From positions 2,687,744 to 2,751,743 of the forward strand of contig MU004230.1 of NCBI GenBank assembly GCA_010405405.1: a stretch of DNA of 64,000 bases, read 5' to 3'. This DNA comes from Microthyrium microscopicum. Its lineage: Eukaryota; Ascomycota; Dothideomycetes; Microthyriales; Microthyriaceae. Shown one piece after another: positions 37,362 to 50,049 of the stretch (position 1 is its first letter; each line of letters starts with the position of its first letter). The notes beneath the pieces are model-generated. The model was not told the DNA's origin. It made no database searches and was given only the letters and a program-made list of their open reading frames with translations. The position numbers and the translations under genes are program-made.

Positions 37362-39669
37362 TACCCCCTATGGCTTTTCTTTGAGCGGTACATCATTGCT
37401 ATTTGGTATTTCAGTATTTGGCGTTACATTTTACCCTGCACCATACCCCCACATATTTCATTTTGGAGTTTCTGGTGGGTATTTTTCACATTTTGGATCT
37501 CCAGGTGCTCCTGAGCGGCAGCCATTTTCTCCTAACGAAAGATACCACATTAAATGAAACTGACCTTTTTTTTTTATATTTGGTAATGCTTGTATTATAA
37601 GATTTTTCCCGAGATATAGTTCTTTATGATGTCACTAGGTAGTCATCATAACAATTGAGGTTGATATCATGAGCCTTGAGATCTTCCCGCACATACACTA
37701 TCCCTTTCTCGCTCAACATCCGAAAATCGTTGATCATGATCTTCGCACATCACACGATAATAGAAGGGTTTTTCCGAAGTCGTCAGGCCACCACTTGCAT
37801 TCTATCTACCTATCTATCCATGGTTACCACGTTCCATTACTGCATGCCGTTTCCTAGCAATCTCGCCTCCATATTCTCAGGCCTGAGGTTTATTAATGCC
37901 CACAAACTTACGAACATGTGGAAAGGTCTGACTTTTGCACACCTGCTGTATCATGTATGCCATGAATAACGATGCTTTGCAGAGCAGGCTTGACCGTCCC
38001 TGAACTACTCTGACCTGACTCGAGTCGTGGGCCGTGGCGTTCCCCTCATTCCGGCTGGATCATTCCACCTCCGCGGGGCGTAAAGAGTGCATAACGACCT
38101 GGCATGCTCTGTAAATGGGTTGCCGGGACCTTGAGATGAGCCAAAGGAGAGGAGTTGCGGTACTTAAGCGCCTCTACGGAATCCTTCTGCACGAGGTAGC
38201 TGGCTGCATGCGAGGACATTGGCCGGATTAAGCTCGTTGAGAATTAGGTACCATTGTACCTCTACTTTCGAATCCCTTGTCGTTGCATAGAGAATATGCA
38301 CAAACTGTCTAGCGACTTGATCGAGAGAAGCTATATTGGACTACTAGCTCAAAAAGCTGATACAAGTAAGCCCCAAAGCGGCTGATAGTTCAGGTCAACG
38401 AGCAGAATGTCAAGAGGATCGCGAGTATTTGCGGACCATATACTTCAGGTTCTGCCGATGAGATTGCAGCAAGTGTTTCAAAGATAGAGTGAATCTCTTT
38501 TGGTCGACCAAATTCTCCGCTACTGTAAAACTATAAGATGTGCTTCATATAACTTCAAAGGACCGATAAGAAAAGAGTTATCCAACTACACTTCGTGAAA
38601 CCATTGATTTCTTCCTCAACAGTAAAAAATAAAGCAGTCCTGACAACAACATCCGTTTCTATGGATGATGATCACTTGATGGTTATATCAAGTAGAATAG
38701 GGGGCATATTTGCATGCACAATATAAACACAACACCACACGCTATCTTTCCTTCAAGAGCCATATACGTCACTTGTCAGTTTACCAGCAAGTAATGTGCT
38801 GTGAGAAATACCTGTGCTCCCAATGAGCAACCATCGGAGATCTATAACAATCCGAGAATGGTCAGTGATTGTATACAATGAGACGGATCTCAGAATACCA
38901 ATCTGGATTATTTCAAGTCAAATTACGTATGTCAAGCCCAAATTCGCTCATGATCATCCTGATAAGTCATCTAGTGAGCAGTCACTGAGAGCTTCTGTAA
39001 GGAAACTGTCTCTTCCGGGCACGGCATCTGCTTTATTGTCTTCACTTGACCGCATTCCAGGCCGTTTTGATCCTGCCGATCAAATGACCCGATACCTACC
39101 TGCTATCGAATGACCCGTTCCTACATGCCGTTCCTCCGAAGATATGATGTCTCATTGTGCCAGATGCGAAATTTGATGAGCGTCGGCAGTCTCACCATGG
39201 CCTCCAAATCGCGCCTTATTAGTGATAAGGTTCTTCAAGCGTTGGTTTTGCCATTTCTTTCGCACCGGGTATTATAGGAGCGCCATTCTGTCTGTAGCTT
39301 AGCGTAATCATCATGGCAGGAACTCCACCGCTCTTTCCGCTTTGACGCAAGAATCCAAAGCATTCAACCAATGGACTGCGGAACCAATTTCGATCTTGAA
39401 GTCGCACACACAACTCTCAAATGCATGAGGCCTTCTGATTTTCTTGCTTTGGCTGACTGTATTGTGCCGATCTGATATCATTTCAGACTTGGTCTTGATA
39501 AGTTGGTTACACCAGCAGCGACCTGTCCAGCAGCCCGATAACCATTTTGCATCTCTTGGGTTTGGAATTAGAACGCAGATTTTCTATATTAGTTGGATAT
39601 GTTTCTTGGATTTTCTTGCTCCCATGCTTCTCTTCCACATCATTGATCATTAGCTCATATTTTGCTATC
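37362..39669. other. Intergenic, about 2.3 kb
   Basis: The first roughly 200 bp are probably the 3' UTR of the preceding gene, with T-runs near 37,565-37,600. The rest has ordinary composition and only short ORFs without likeness. The last few hundred bases precede the terpene synthase and should hold its promoter. Confidence 0.45.
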
Positions 39670-40949
39670 ATGCCAGGTATTCCCCATGGTGACGCAGTCA
39701 CTGTTGCCGGTGCGAACGTCGATGGAAGCGTACTCAATGAAGAACCAGGTTAGTCAACTACTAAAGCAGCCAAAAAAAATGTAACTTACAGTTTCAAAGC
39801 AAAGTCCGAGAAAGCAGCACCGAATGAATTCGAAGAAGTGGTCAAACTTCCCGACGTGTTTGCATACTTTGCCAACGGCGACCTGAAGGTTCACCCAGAC
39901 TACGACGACTGCGTCCTTGCAGCGAAAAAGTGGCTCTTGAAATACACCGACGAGAAGACTGCCTCCTATGTGATCTCAATTGACTGGTGCTGGTACTCAG
40001 CTGCTTGTGTGCCTGAAGCAAATTTCGAGGGCCTTCGTCTTGTTTCCGACTGGGGCAATTGTCTATTCCCCTTCGATGATTGTAAGTAAGCTCAAGCATT
40101 AAACCAAATCGAAGGCTTATAACTTCGCAGTATTTGACGATGGCCTCATGGACAAAGATATTGATGCTGGGAGGGACCTGATTGACAGCCTGCTAGCCTA
40201 TACAAGAGGCCAAAAGTGGCACAAGCCCAAGCATCCTTTCGCAAAGGCACATGATGATATTTGGGACCGCTTGCAGCAAGGTTCCCCGAGTATCGCCAAA
40301 AGATATGCCGCATCCATTGAAGCATCTCTCAACAGTGTGCTAGAGACCATCATCGAAAACGTTGATGGCCGTCTATCCACTTTTGAGGAACGGGTAGAGC
40401 GGGCCCATACGTCTGCTTATTCAATGCCCATGTGCATCATGATACAGTCTGTGCTCGGCATTGAGCTTCCTGAGGAGGTCTACAGCAATCCTGTTTTCTT
40501 GAAACTGGAGCGACTGGCCAGAGATGTCTTGATCGTGCAGAACGATGTTCTGTCTTATCAGAAGGAACAACTCGACGGGGCCAACAACAATGTGATCTCC
40601 CTGCTGCGAGCTCAAGGCAGGTCTGCTCAAGAAGCTATGGATCAATGTGGTACCTATCTTGACCAGGTGTATCATGACTGGTACGAGACTCGAGCCAAGC
40701 TGCCATCATTCGGTAAGGAGGTAGATGACAAAGTGCAAGACTACATTGAAAATGTACTGCTCGTTTCGGTGAGAACAAACCCACATTGCACGTAAGTATA
40801 ATCCGTTCTTTCCCCATTAAGTACCGACTAATAGGTGAAGTTTCCGGTCCAAACGTTATTTCGGCGAGAATGGCGAACAGGTACGCAAAACCGGATGCAT
40901 TACCGTTCACTCCGACAAGCGTCTGGAGCAGCTTTTAAAAAAGGAGTGA
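39670..40949 (+). CDS. Class I terpene synthase (sesquiterpene cyclase type)
   Basis: Exons 39670-39748, 39800-40081, 40131-40791 and 40841-40949 give 376 residues, the usual size for fungal class I cyclases. The metal-binding aspartate motif is D119-D-L-F-D123 (restored by the second intron join). The NSE triad is N258-D-x-x-S262-x-x-x-E266 (NDVLSYQKE). The C-terminal R346-Y347 pair sits in SKRYFG, restored by the third join. Together these indicate ionisation of a prenyl diphosphate, probably farnesyl diphosphate, with Mg2+. The product cannot be predicted. Introns 1 and 3 use less common AAG acceptors because only these keep the frame, so the first 27 residues are the least certain part. 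No P450, transporter or regulator lies next to it, so it is not part of an evident cluster in this window. Confidence 0.88.
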
Positions 40950-42906
40950 TGCAATGTTTCCTTGGACCATAAATGTAGTCTCATCATGTCATTTGTTAGT
41001 ATGTCCTAGAACAAATCTTCAATGTCTTTCAACCGCAGAGGTTATAGTTATAGAGAGGTTCCTGAAGCACCAGCAATGAATGAACTTTTTGAATATCCAA
41101 AAGCCTTTCGCGCGTACTGGTGTCGGCTCAGTTTGACCAATATTGGAAGGATTATCTGAAATACGCTTGAATTACAGTGCTTCAGGCGTAATGCTAGTTT
41201 GCATACCAACGGACATAGAAGGCACTAGACAGTAATAAGGCAGATTCGGAACAGAATCCCGCTGTTCCGCCATTACTATCTTCATATGATCCTATAAGAG
41301 TGCCAGACCCGTACGAAAATGTCGATCCTTCTGATGTAGTTGGCTCGAGTGCTCACTCGCATGATCCATTTACTAATCTAGAAGTATCTCCGGGCCCCTC
41401 TAAGTGCTTGGTTTACTGTGGTGAAACCTTGTACGGAATCAACATACTCTTGTCTTTCTAGAAGTTCTGTTCGAACAGGTAGCACGAATAGAAAGGTGTT
41501 AGGACTCTCTTGATTCTCTTGACTTAAGCTCAGTCGACGATCTACGAACTATCAAAGAGAATTTTCAGACTAATCATGGGCAATCGGACCGAAAAGCAAA
41601 GATCTCCACTCATGGCAAACTCTGCCCTGATTTACAGTACATGCATATATCCCTAAATGTATGCACTCAGGAAGTATATTCAAGGTCTTTCCATGCTCAT
41701 CCCAACTTAAAGCGACTTGCATGATTTGGCCAGGTAGCGTTGCCGCCAGGTACATGCACGTAGTCGTCCTGCGTCTCGCAAGTCGTTCAAGTGATAGACG
41801 CACGTCGAGGTACTGATATCACAGCCTCACTACATTAGCACGATAAATCTCGCTCTCGCAAACGCTCGGCCTACTGAAGCAAAGTTACAACAGCAATACA
41901 GTGAAGATGGTTCGATATGTACTGGGCATCTAAGTATTGAGCAATCCTTCAATCGCCACAGAACTAAGCTGCTGCACCTCGCCATGAATGTATGATTTTC
42001 CTTACCTACTTCCTATCAGCTGGACAAAACATCTGACCAATAAGCCGCTCGCAGACGGCATCGTACCACAAAGTACCGGAGTCGAAAGTGACAGGAGATC
42101 CTAGTGTAACTTGCAAGGTACACCCAAGTCTTACGAGGGACGCTATCTAGTCCTTGTATCCATAATCCTTGATGTTTTGACCCTTGTATAGACATTACTG
42201 AAAACGTGGTTAAAGTCTGGAGAATCCTCGTACTTGCATATGCTTAACGGCGTCTCCGGACACACTGTCTAAATCGTCCCCGGTAGAGAAAAGAAAAGTT
42301 AGACCTCCTACTGCAACTCATCCGTAGCAGTAGGTTACTTTCAAAGCATAGATAATTGGAAAATAAGAAACCTCACACAAGAGGACGTTGATTTAAGATT
42401 CTAAGAAACCGGCTTGTGGCACGTGGTGCATCGCAGATCGCTGGTTTCCGCGCGCTTGAATATTGAAAGTTTATTTTGTATCAGGGTGCAAGAAAAGTGA
42501 AGAATCATTGGTTTGCGAAGGCTGTGACGGATTGTCAGTGGCAGGATCGCGGCAATGCGCCTATCGAACTGTGGAAAAGCAATCATCCATCGAGGTTGTG
42601 TGACACGAGAGCAAAAGGAATATGCGTTAAAGTTTACTTCCAATACGAAACATTGTGAGTTAGCGAAAAGACGATACTAGTCTGATTAAAGACCTAAACA
42701 AGAAGGCTGAGATTGCAGCCTGATACATTACTAGACTCCTCGCCACTGAATAATGTAATTCCATAACTCCATGCTGTGCCAAAAGAATCAGATGAGCGAA
42801 GAAAGCTTTGGCTACGCGAAATTTCAAGTAGTCGCTATGTACGGGAAGTTGGCAAATCAAAAGGCACACTGCTACCGCAGTGGTTTCTGCGAGCTGTATA
42901 ATAACT
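40950..42906. other. Intergenic, about 2 kb
   Basis: No ATG-started gene can be supported. Two protein-like frames at 41,222-41,800 are listed separately as a possible gene remnant. The stretch 41,830-42,900 holds only short ORFs without likeness. Confidence 0.4.
41222..41800 (+). pseudogene. Possible gene remnant, function unknown
   Basis: A frame of about 77 codons from 41,222 (includes PYENVDPSDVVGSSAHSHDP) lacks an ATG. A second frame nearby (includes SVDDLRTIKENFQTNHGQSD) is interrupted by a stop. Codon composition looks protein-like and unlike the surrounding sequence, but I recognise no family. It may equally be chance. Confidence 0.2.
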
Positions 42907-44262
42907 TCAAGCTTCGCCATTAAAGATCAACAAGTTGTTAGTGTCTTGCTTGTTCTTCTGGACGGCTAGATTTTGTTAGCATGAGATTAAGATAGAGTGG
43001 TTTACAGCGAGCGCACGCCGAAGATGTGTTCAAGTTGGAGAGATCTTACCATCCTTTGTAGCCATATCTTTGATCTTACTACAGAGCGCAGCTGGACTCA
43101 TCTTTCCGTTCAGTCCGAGAAGATAAGCACCAAGACCCGCAAGATGAGGCGATGCCATAGATGTGCCGGATATAGTGTTCTGAACTGTGTTAGAGCCAGT
43201 TCTTTAGGGAAGGGCGACTGCTTACTGTTGAACCTCCTCTCCATGTGGAAAGAATCTTGAAGCCTGGAGCATAAACAGCAACTGGATGGCCCCAATTGCT
43301 AAAGTCAGCAGGCTGGTCTGTCTCATCAGTGGCAGCAGCGACGCAAGATTCAGGAGCATTTGCAGGAGCGACATTGGCAGTATCTTGGTCTTCGTTACCA
43401 GCTGCTACTGCAACAAACACGCCAGCGGCAGTAGCTTCCTTCACTGCGTCTTTCGTCGACTGCCAGGTGGTACTGGAGGAGCCCAGAGATAGGTTGATGA
43501 CTACACCGTTTGTGCAACCCCGGGTCTTTGAGTCCGACACAGTCTCGATGATCGCAGCAGCTATACCAGAAGCTGTGCAGGACCCACTGACGTTGCAGAC
43601 TTTCATTCCGAAAAGTTTAGTCTTCTTTGCAACACCATAGCTTTTAGATCCAATCGTGCCAGCAACGTGAGTACCGTGGCCATGCATGTCCTCATCATTG
43701 CCATCACCCTGGTCAAATGTCTTGACAAAGGTAGCTCGGCCTTCGAATTCGGGATGGGTCACTTCAAGGCCAGTGTCGAGTATATATGCGCAAGTGCCTT
43801 CGCCACCAGTAACATCATATATATAATCAGATGGTCCTAAACTCCGGTGGCTGATACGGGCCAGTCCCCAGGTAGAATTGCTCTGCGTTGTTTGCCTTGC
43901 AGGGCTACTTGCAATATCTTGTATATGAAATAGACCATCAGCCTCGACATAAGCAACCTAGCCTGTTAATGACTGAAGAATAAAGCTTTTGGTGGGAATA
44001 GACTTACTTTGGAATCTGCTTTTATGCCTGTGACTTGAGTGGCAGTCAGTGAGGCAGCAAAGCCTTTGAAGTCGCCGAGATCGTAAGTATGAAAGGGATC
44101 TACGCTCTCAAAGAGAGATCCTCGCTTAGAGATGCCAAGTGATTGAATGCTGTGTTCTGGCTTTAATACTACAATGTATTTGGAGGTGGCTTGTGTAGTA
44201 TTTGCGACGGGAGCTGCAAACGCTGTGGCCTGTAAAGCGAGGTATGCGAGAAGTGAGCGCAT
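42907..44262 (-). CDS. Secreted subtilisin-like serine protease (S8A, proteinase K type) with I9 propeptide
   Basis: Exons, complement of 44008-44262, 43226-43957, 43050-43179 and 42907-42965, give 391 residues. Donors are GTAAGT, GTAAGC and GTAAGA; the second join uses the TTCAG acceptor that yields [20 protein letters not shown] signal peptide covers about residues 1-17 ([15 protein letters not shown]). An inhibitor I9 propeptide follows (YIVVLKPEH...[13 protein letters not shown]). The catalytic triad is D146 (YILDTG), H179 ([11 protein letters not shown]) and S336 (GTSMASP), with the oxyanion-region AAGNED present. It should be an extracellular endopeptidase activated by propeptide removal. 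The C-terminus ([10 protein letters not shown]) matches the short end of proteinase-K-type enzymes. Confidence 0.94.
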
Positions 44263-46009
44263 TATGCCAGTCTATACTTGTTGTATATGCTCAGTAGCGA
44301 TTATACTACAAGCGTGTTAGTATACGGCTGAACTATCAAAGCCACAGGCTAAACAAGATTGGATGTTTTCGCAGTAGAACTTCATGATACACTGTCCGAA
44401 CTATAGACTATTTTAGTAGTCACTGAGTTCGAGAGCACCATCTCGCAGAGTTAAAAGATCATAGGAAAGCTAAGTTCTTCAAGCTCTCTCCTCACAAACG
44501 ATCATGTAAGGTAGGAGTGGTCGAATGTCTTTAGATGCTCGTACAGAGGGAAATCTTACCTTAGTCTAGCAGAACTGAGATTGATAAGACAAGGATTGTG
44601 ATGGGTTGCATGCGTTTGATTTTCAACTTCGAGTTGATACATCTTGATGATATATAAACTACAAATCTCTGAGATCTTATAATCCCAATGTAGTAGGTAT
44701 TACTTTGGTTATCTTGGTGGATTCTGTTGGCTCAAATACCCCAGAGGTTGGGAATCCTAAAAAACCCATCAGTCAGCCAGACATGTGTCTTGGAACATGC
44801 GGCTTAGAAGTTCAGAAACGAGAAATGATAGGTTCGAAGAGAAATCTAGCCAATAGGTTCCATTCCAGTTGTGTGCTGATTCGGTGGCTGACATTCAGTC
44901 CTCAGTTGTTTAGGGGAGTTCATCTTGCATCAATCGGTTGGCCTTCCCGATCGGAAAGATATGCAGGAACACAACAGGTGCGCCACGACAACATGAATCA
45001 AGTCATAGGGGAATGCCAGTTGCTGAAACTGATGTCGACATTTGGTTGACCGTAGCTGTGACGAAAGCAGGCTGTGAACTCAGCACGAGAACTTGACCGG
45101 TTCGAGACATCATCAGGAGCCAAAGATGTAAGACTGATTCATGGAACTATCGGATACAGGGATAAGTTAACCTTATTCTGTCTTCTTACCATTGCCGATT
45201 TTGGAAGCTGTTCGACTTCTGATCAAGGTCAGCCTAAAAAATCGAACGACAATATGTTACGAGTAGATACTGAAACGTATTTGCCAGCTTGAGTATTGAA
45301 GTGCCTTTAGATATATCATCTTGATGGGCCATGGCCAAGAACATGCAACATGAAATATGATGTTCGAGTGCATGATAACTTCAAGCATCCATTCAAAACG
45401 ATCTTGCTATGTACCGATAGTATGCCTTTGATCCTGTAGGAAAGCTCAAACCATCAGTGACAGCTCGTAAGAATTTTGAGCGGCACATATGTCAGTAAGC
45501 TTTCACTTTGTGATGAAGAAATTAGTATTTTAGGAGTTAGACATCTGCCGAATAGGCATGTCTGGTGTTTTATGCTAGGAACAGCACAAGAGATCTGTGT
45601 TGATCAGCAACTAGCAAGGGATCGCAATTTATTTTGAGCATCAACTGGGCTTCATACCTGCCATATAGATTCTAGGTCCTAATCCTTGCCAATGATCACT
45701 TCAGAGTCTAGGCATGGACATATCAGCAAAAAATGATTTGATGCAGTTTTCACTAGCTTAATAAGTCTGCCGGTGGTGAAGACATCTTTTCCAGCAGCGG
45801 CCAGTTCTATGGGCATTCTGGTACCTGTTACTGCTTGATGGTTCAGCAGAAGTGGTTGGTCCGAAGTCATGTCCTGGGCCACCTCTAGGAATATTGGTTT
45901 GCAATCAATGTCAAAGGTCTGCCATCATAGAAAGTTGGGCATCATATAGTTCTAGAAGTCAAAGTGGGTATCATATTCAAGTTATGCAACCGATAACTGT
46001 TGATGCAAT
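44263..46009. other. Intergenic, about 1.7 kb
   Basis: It contains the promoter of the minus-strand protease at its left end and the 3' region of the PRCC-like gene at its right end. Only short ORFs with no likeness are seen. Confidence 0.45.
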
Positions 46010-47149
46010 TTACCAGCCGTAATGGTTGCCAGCTTCCTTTCGATTGCGCTTTCCGGTGGCCCAAGCATCTTCCAAAGCGTCTTTTTGATTCACCGCAGCG
46101 TTGATCAGCTGTCGGATAGAATGTTTGCCTGGCTGGATTGCATGAACGGGATTATGTTGGACGGTTTCTCCAGTGGCGCGGAGTTCTTCGTTGGCAGCAT
46201 ACTCTTGGTCGGTGTTGAAGTTGACAATGTTGATTGGCATGTCACCTGCTCGTCCTTTGCGGCCAAAGAGTTGTCTTCGACTGGCTTCGTCTAGGTTCAG
46301 ATCCGAAGCAATGTTACCAAGTGTATGGGGCTGGCTCTGAGACTGAGCACCTGCAGAACTGAATTGAGATGTTTGAACTTCTTGTTGATAAACCTCTTCT
46401 TCAGCCTCGGCATCCTCTGCCTCTAGCTGTGGAGTCGCAGTTGCTGCCTCCTCGTTATGAGCGAAAGAGAACAGCGACACTTTTGGCTTTGCAGCAGGTG
46501 GTCCTGATGTTTCCGCGGGTATAGTGCTTGATGTCACTGTGGTTTCCTGTGTAGTAGCGGCCTGTATAGATGATGCAGTCCGTTTCTTCTTTGTGTTTTT
46601 GCGAGCCACCGACAAAGGCTTGAACATGGTGTTTTTTCCAACAAGCTTCAATTCTGGCTCCTTGACTGTAGCGCTCGCAGCTGAGGGTAACCCAGATGCC
46701 AAATTCGGGGCTTCAGGAGGTGATTTCTCAGCATAATCATTATGCGACACAGGCTCCCGACTGAATGCTGGTGTTGCGCCAGTCTTCAAATTGACACCCC
46801 TCCCAAGTCCTCGTCCTACACCAAGCTTTTTATTGTTCGCGCCCTCGGTGGCAGTCGATGCGGCTGCTTCGCCTGATCTTTTTGGTGCAGGGAGGAAGGA
46901 ACTCAAGCCGCCCATCAGTCCACGTCCACCTATTCTTGGCTTTTTGGCCGGCCTCTCGCTGTCTTCGGGTGCTTCATTGTTTGCAGGACCAGTAGAGGGT
47001 AAGTTGACGCGGATTTTCTTGGGATTTGAGCTGTCGACAACTTTCTTGAAGGTTTGGGCTGGAGGGGCGGTTTTGGGTGCTGGCGGGGCAGAGGTGTTTT
47101 CGACTTCGTCGTTAGAACCCTCCGAGTCAGAATAGTCGACCAGAGCCAT
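46010..47149 (-). CDS. PRCC-domain protein (proline-rich, mitotic checkpoint / splicing associated)
   Basis: Single exon, 379 residues. The N-terminus MALVDYSDSEGSNDE is the acidic start typical of PRCC homologues. It is followed by Pro/Ala-rich, low-complexity sequence with KKPRIGGRGLMGGLSSFLPAPK. The conserved PRCC C-terminal block runs from about residue 300 to the end: RKGRAGDMPINIVNFNTDQEY, then NPVHAIQPGKHSIRQLI, ending GKRNRKEAGNHYGW. Human PRCC is a nuclear protein linked to MAD2B and to pre-mRNA splicing factors, so a nuclear role is likely here. The gene lies head to head with SIN1/AVO1, with 316 bp between start codons. Confidence 0.88.
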   Translation of the reverse strand: MALVDYSDSEGSNDEVENTSAPPAPKTAPPAQTFKKVVDSSNPKKIRVNLPSTGPANNEAPEDSERPAKKPRIGGRGLMGGLSSFLPAPKRSGEAAASTATEGANNKKLGVGRGLGRGVNLKTGATPAFSREPVSHNDYAEKSPPEAPNLASGLPSAASATVKEPELKLVGKNTMFKPLSVARKNTKKKRTASSIQAATTQETTVTSSTIPAETSGPPAAKPKVSLFSFAHNEEAATATPQLEAEDAEAEEEVYQQEVQTSQFSSAGAQSQSQPHTLGNIASDLNLDEASRRQLFGRKGRAGDMPINIVNFNTDQEYAANEELRATGETVQHNPVHAIQPGKHSIRQLINAAVNQKDALEDAWATGKRNRKEAGNHYGW

Positions 47150-47465
47150 GTTCGGTTGCTGAACTTTGGTAGGTTAGGCGTTGATTGTGTGAGCAGGTAA
47201 AAGTCTGATGCTGAACAGTTGAGGACCAGATGGATGTTGATGGTGCACGTGTAGCATCACCACGCTAAGAACTTTAAGGTGGAAGGATCGACCTCCTGTA
47301 ACGAGCGACCAGACCCTTGGAAACTCGCTCCTTTCCTAACATTATATCTTGAAACAGCTGCATTTCTTTCCTACAACTAACTACTCCAGTGCTCGTTGAC
47401 TCCTACATTCGTTTGCCATAGTTGTGATCCATAGATATGTAGGCTTTGCGCCAGGTTGGCTCGCA
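47150..47465. promoter_or_regulatory. Divergent promoter between the PRCC-like and SIN1 genes
   Basis: 316 bp separate the two ATGs. No TATA box or known motif stands out. A shared bidirectional promoter is inferred from spacing only. Confidence 0.5.
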
Positions 47466-50049
47466 ATGTCCCTCCTTCAGGACGAAGAGTAAGCTGCCCT
47501 CATCCGTTGTGCAACGCTTATGCTAACAGCGCATGTTAGATTTGTGATATACCAATTGCGCACATCTTATTTGTCCCATATCAAAGATGGCGTCGGTGAA
47601 CGTCTTATCAATGTCAACTCCTCCGTCCTAAATAATCCTGCCTTTCGCGCCTCTGGTTGGCAGCATCCTGCCTCTGAAATCAAGCGAACGTATTCCCCGC
47701 CCATCCCTACCGCAGTTACAGCCGAATATTTCCAAGCCCCACGCGTAGCATCACTACCTGGAGGTGCATTTGGCGACGATGAAGATGAAATCGGAATGGT
47801 TACAGGAGGCGGGTCTAACGAGACTGTGGGACCCGCTGTGAATGCGAAGCGTCGAAGACGTAAAGAACAAATGGAACAAGACGACAGTAGTGATCTAAGT
47901 GAAGACAGCGACGAAGACACAGAGGCTAGGTAAATTACGTCTTCTGTGTGAAGGTGGAGCGGAAGCTAATTGACACAGGCCTGTGCAAACCATAAAGTTT
48001 GCAAAAATGCCTTTACGAACTCGCGCTGGATCCTCTCCGACGCAGAGCACGCCGCTAGGGGATGGACCGGCATTGTTAGTCACATCGCCCTCAAGGCCCT
48101 CCGAGATGAGCCAACTACGAAGGGGTTCAGTTGGCGCAGTGGAAGGTATGCGACCGCGGAGAGACACTACGACAACCACAGCTAGCAGCGAATTGTCCTC
48201 TGAGAATGAGGTTGATTCTTCTTTCTTCCAACGGAAACCTGTAAGCTCTAGAAAAGCTCGGATTAGCCAACTCCTTACAGATCGAATACAAGAAGACGAA
48301 CGAGAAGGCAATTCTGATGATGACCCCGGGGCAGAGTCAGACACTACATTATCATCCGTCTTGGAGGGTAGTGCTGACTCTGGATCGATTCTTGGTGGAA
48401 CGAACGAGTTGGGTGTCTCGTTATCTGGAAAGTTGCCCGGTATACCTCAAGCATCGACTCCTCAAAGAGGCTCACCGCGAAAACTTCGTCCTCAGCCTGC
48501 AGCCCTCCAGGCACTTCCTCCCCCACGACCCATTAGCATGATTGCACCGGTCAGTTTGCTGTCCCAGGCACTAAATGCCAAAACGAAAGCCCCGGAGGTA
48601 CCGTTTACGCGATTTGCCACCCTATCAGGAAAGGCTGATACGTCGCCTCTTTACATCAAAATATACGCTGCAAGTTCCAAGGCTCCGGATAAGCCCTTTG
48701 AGATAATGCTTCGAAGAGCTGGTGAAAGTGGTGTGACTACAGTCGCTGATGCAATAGGTTTTGCCTTGTATCGATACAATGAAGAAGCACGTGAACCCAA
48801 GATCACTGGTGATAAGGCCAATGTGAATCGTTGGAACTTTCGCATGGTTGAAGACGGCGAAGTCGAATATGACTTTCCAGCACTAGGTAGGACAAGGGCT
48901 ATCTCCGATTTTACTAGTAACAATAATCGGGGTGCTCGTGGTCGATCTAGAGAAAAGCCATGGGATGAGTTTGCGCTTGTCGAGGCGTCGGAGGGAGAGT
49001 TCAAAGCAAACGAAACAGCGACACCCAAGTATGGCGAAGAGGCATCACCAGCTCTGGAGAGTGTGGCAGAGAATGCTCCACCCCCAGTACCCTCAACACC
49101 GGCGCCTCCGCCTCCTGCAGATTCCCCTTCTCCATCTATCACTCCTTTCCGAAATCCCATCACAGGCCCATCTTTTGCATCATCTGTCTTCCGCAAAGAT
49201 GGCCAACCTCTTGATGCCCCAGTACCTAACGTTGCACGAGCAATTCCGAGAACGGGACTTTCGAAGAACCTCAACATCCGCTTCACAGACGAAAATCTTC
49301 TTACTCGCACCACTCTTATAGAAGTCACAACAGACACGTACATTGCCGAAGTATTCGACCAAGTATGCAAAAGACTCAACCTTGACAAGGCACTTTATGT
49401 GATCAAAGTATCAAACTCCAACACCATTGTTCCCCACGATCGTACAGTGGAAGCTCTAGGCGACCGCTCGGATTTGGATCTACATCGACGACGCTTTGTC
49501 GGCGACGGCTCTTTTGGACTTAGCAACTCTCCTGGCAGTACATCTCCTAATGCGCCTCTTCTTATCGTCCCCAGCGGCAGTGCTGGCACGCCGAAAAAGG
49601 GCAGCAAAAAAACCACTGGCTTCGGATCAATCCCACCATCTCAACGACATGACGCCAGTAGTATTCTATTCAGCGGTGCTCTCGGCATGGGTATGGGAGC
49701 CTTCAAACGCTACCACGTGGTACGCAAACAACCCATGAGCTTCAGCAGCTCCTCCAACCGCATTATCACGCTTGATAGCGAATTTATGCATATCATGCCG
49801 TCCGAAGGGCCCAAGGCCATGTGGGAAACTCAAGGCAAAACGACCACAATTCCATTTTCCAGTGTTGTAGGGTGCAAAGTATCGCGGAAACATGCTCGGA
49901 TGTTTCGCGTAACGGTTTTCAAGGAGCGCGAAAGTAAGAGATATGACTTTGAGGCTTCTAGCCCAGAAGAGTCGATGGAGATTGTGGAAGAGATAAGGAA
50001 GGGTATGGATAGTAGTAAACCTGAACGGTTACTGGAGTTTGGTATGTGA
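47466..50049 (+). CDS. TORC2 subunit SIN1 / AVO1 (CRIM, RBD and PH domains)
   Basis: Exons 47466-47488, 47540-47929 and 47979-50049 give 827 residues. The tiny first exon encodes MSLLQDEE; its join to FVIYQLRTSYLSHIKDG gives the conserved SIN1 N-terminus. Intron 1 has a TGCTAAC branch site. The CRIM domain lies at about 344-480 (LYIKIYAASSKAPDKPFEIML...DGEVEYDFPALGRT). A Ras-binding-like domain follows at about 565-650 (LNIRFTDENLLTRTTLIEV). The C-terminal PH domain is at about 700-815 (FKRYHVVRKQPMSF...MFRVTVFKE). SIN1/AVO1 recruits substrates to TOR complex 2 through CRIM and binds membrane lipids through PH, so the complex acts in plasma-membrane and actin control. Length and domain order are normal for filamentous fungi. 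Confidence 0.95.

Noticed and set aside
48651-49388. Minus-strand ORF of 245 codons
   Set aside because: Lies antisense to the well-supported SIN1 exon; a shadow of its codon bias.
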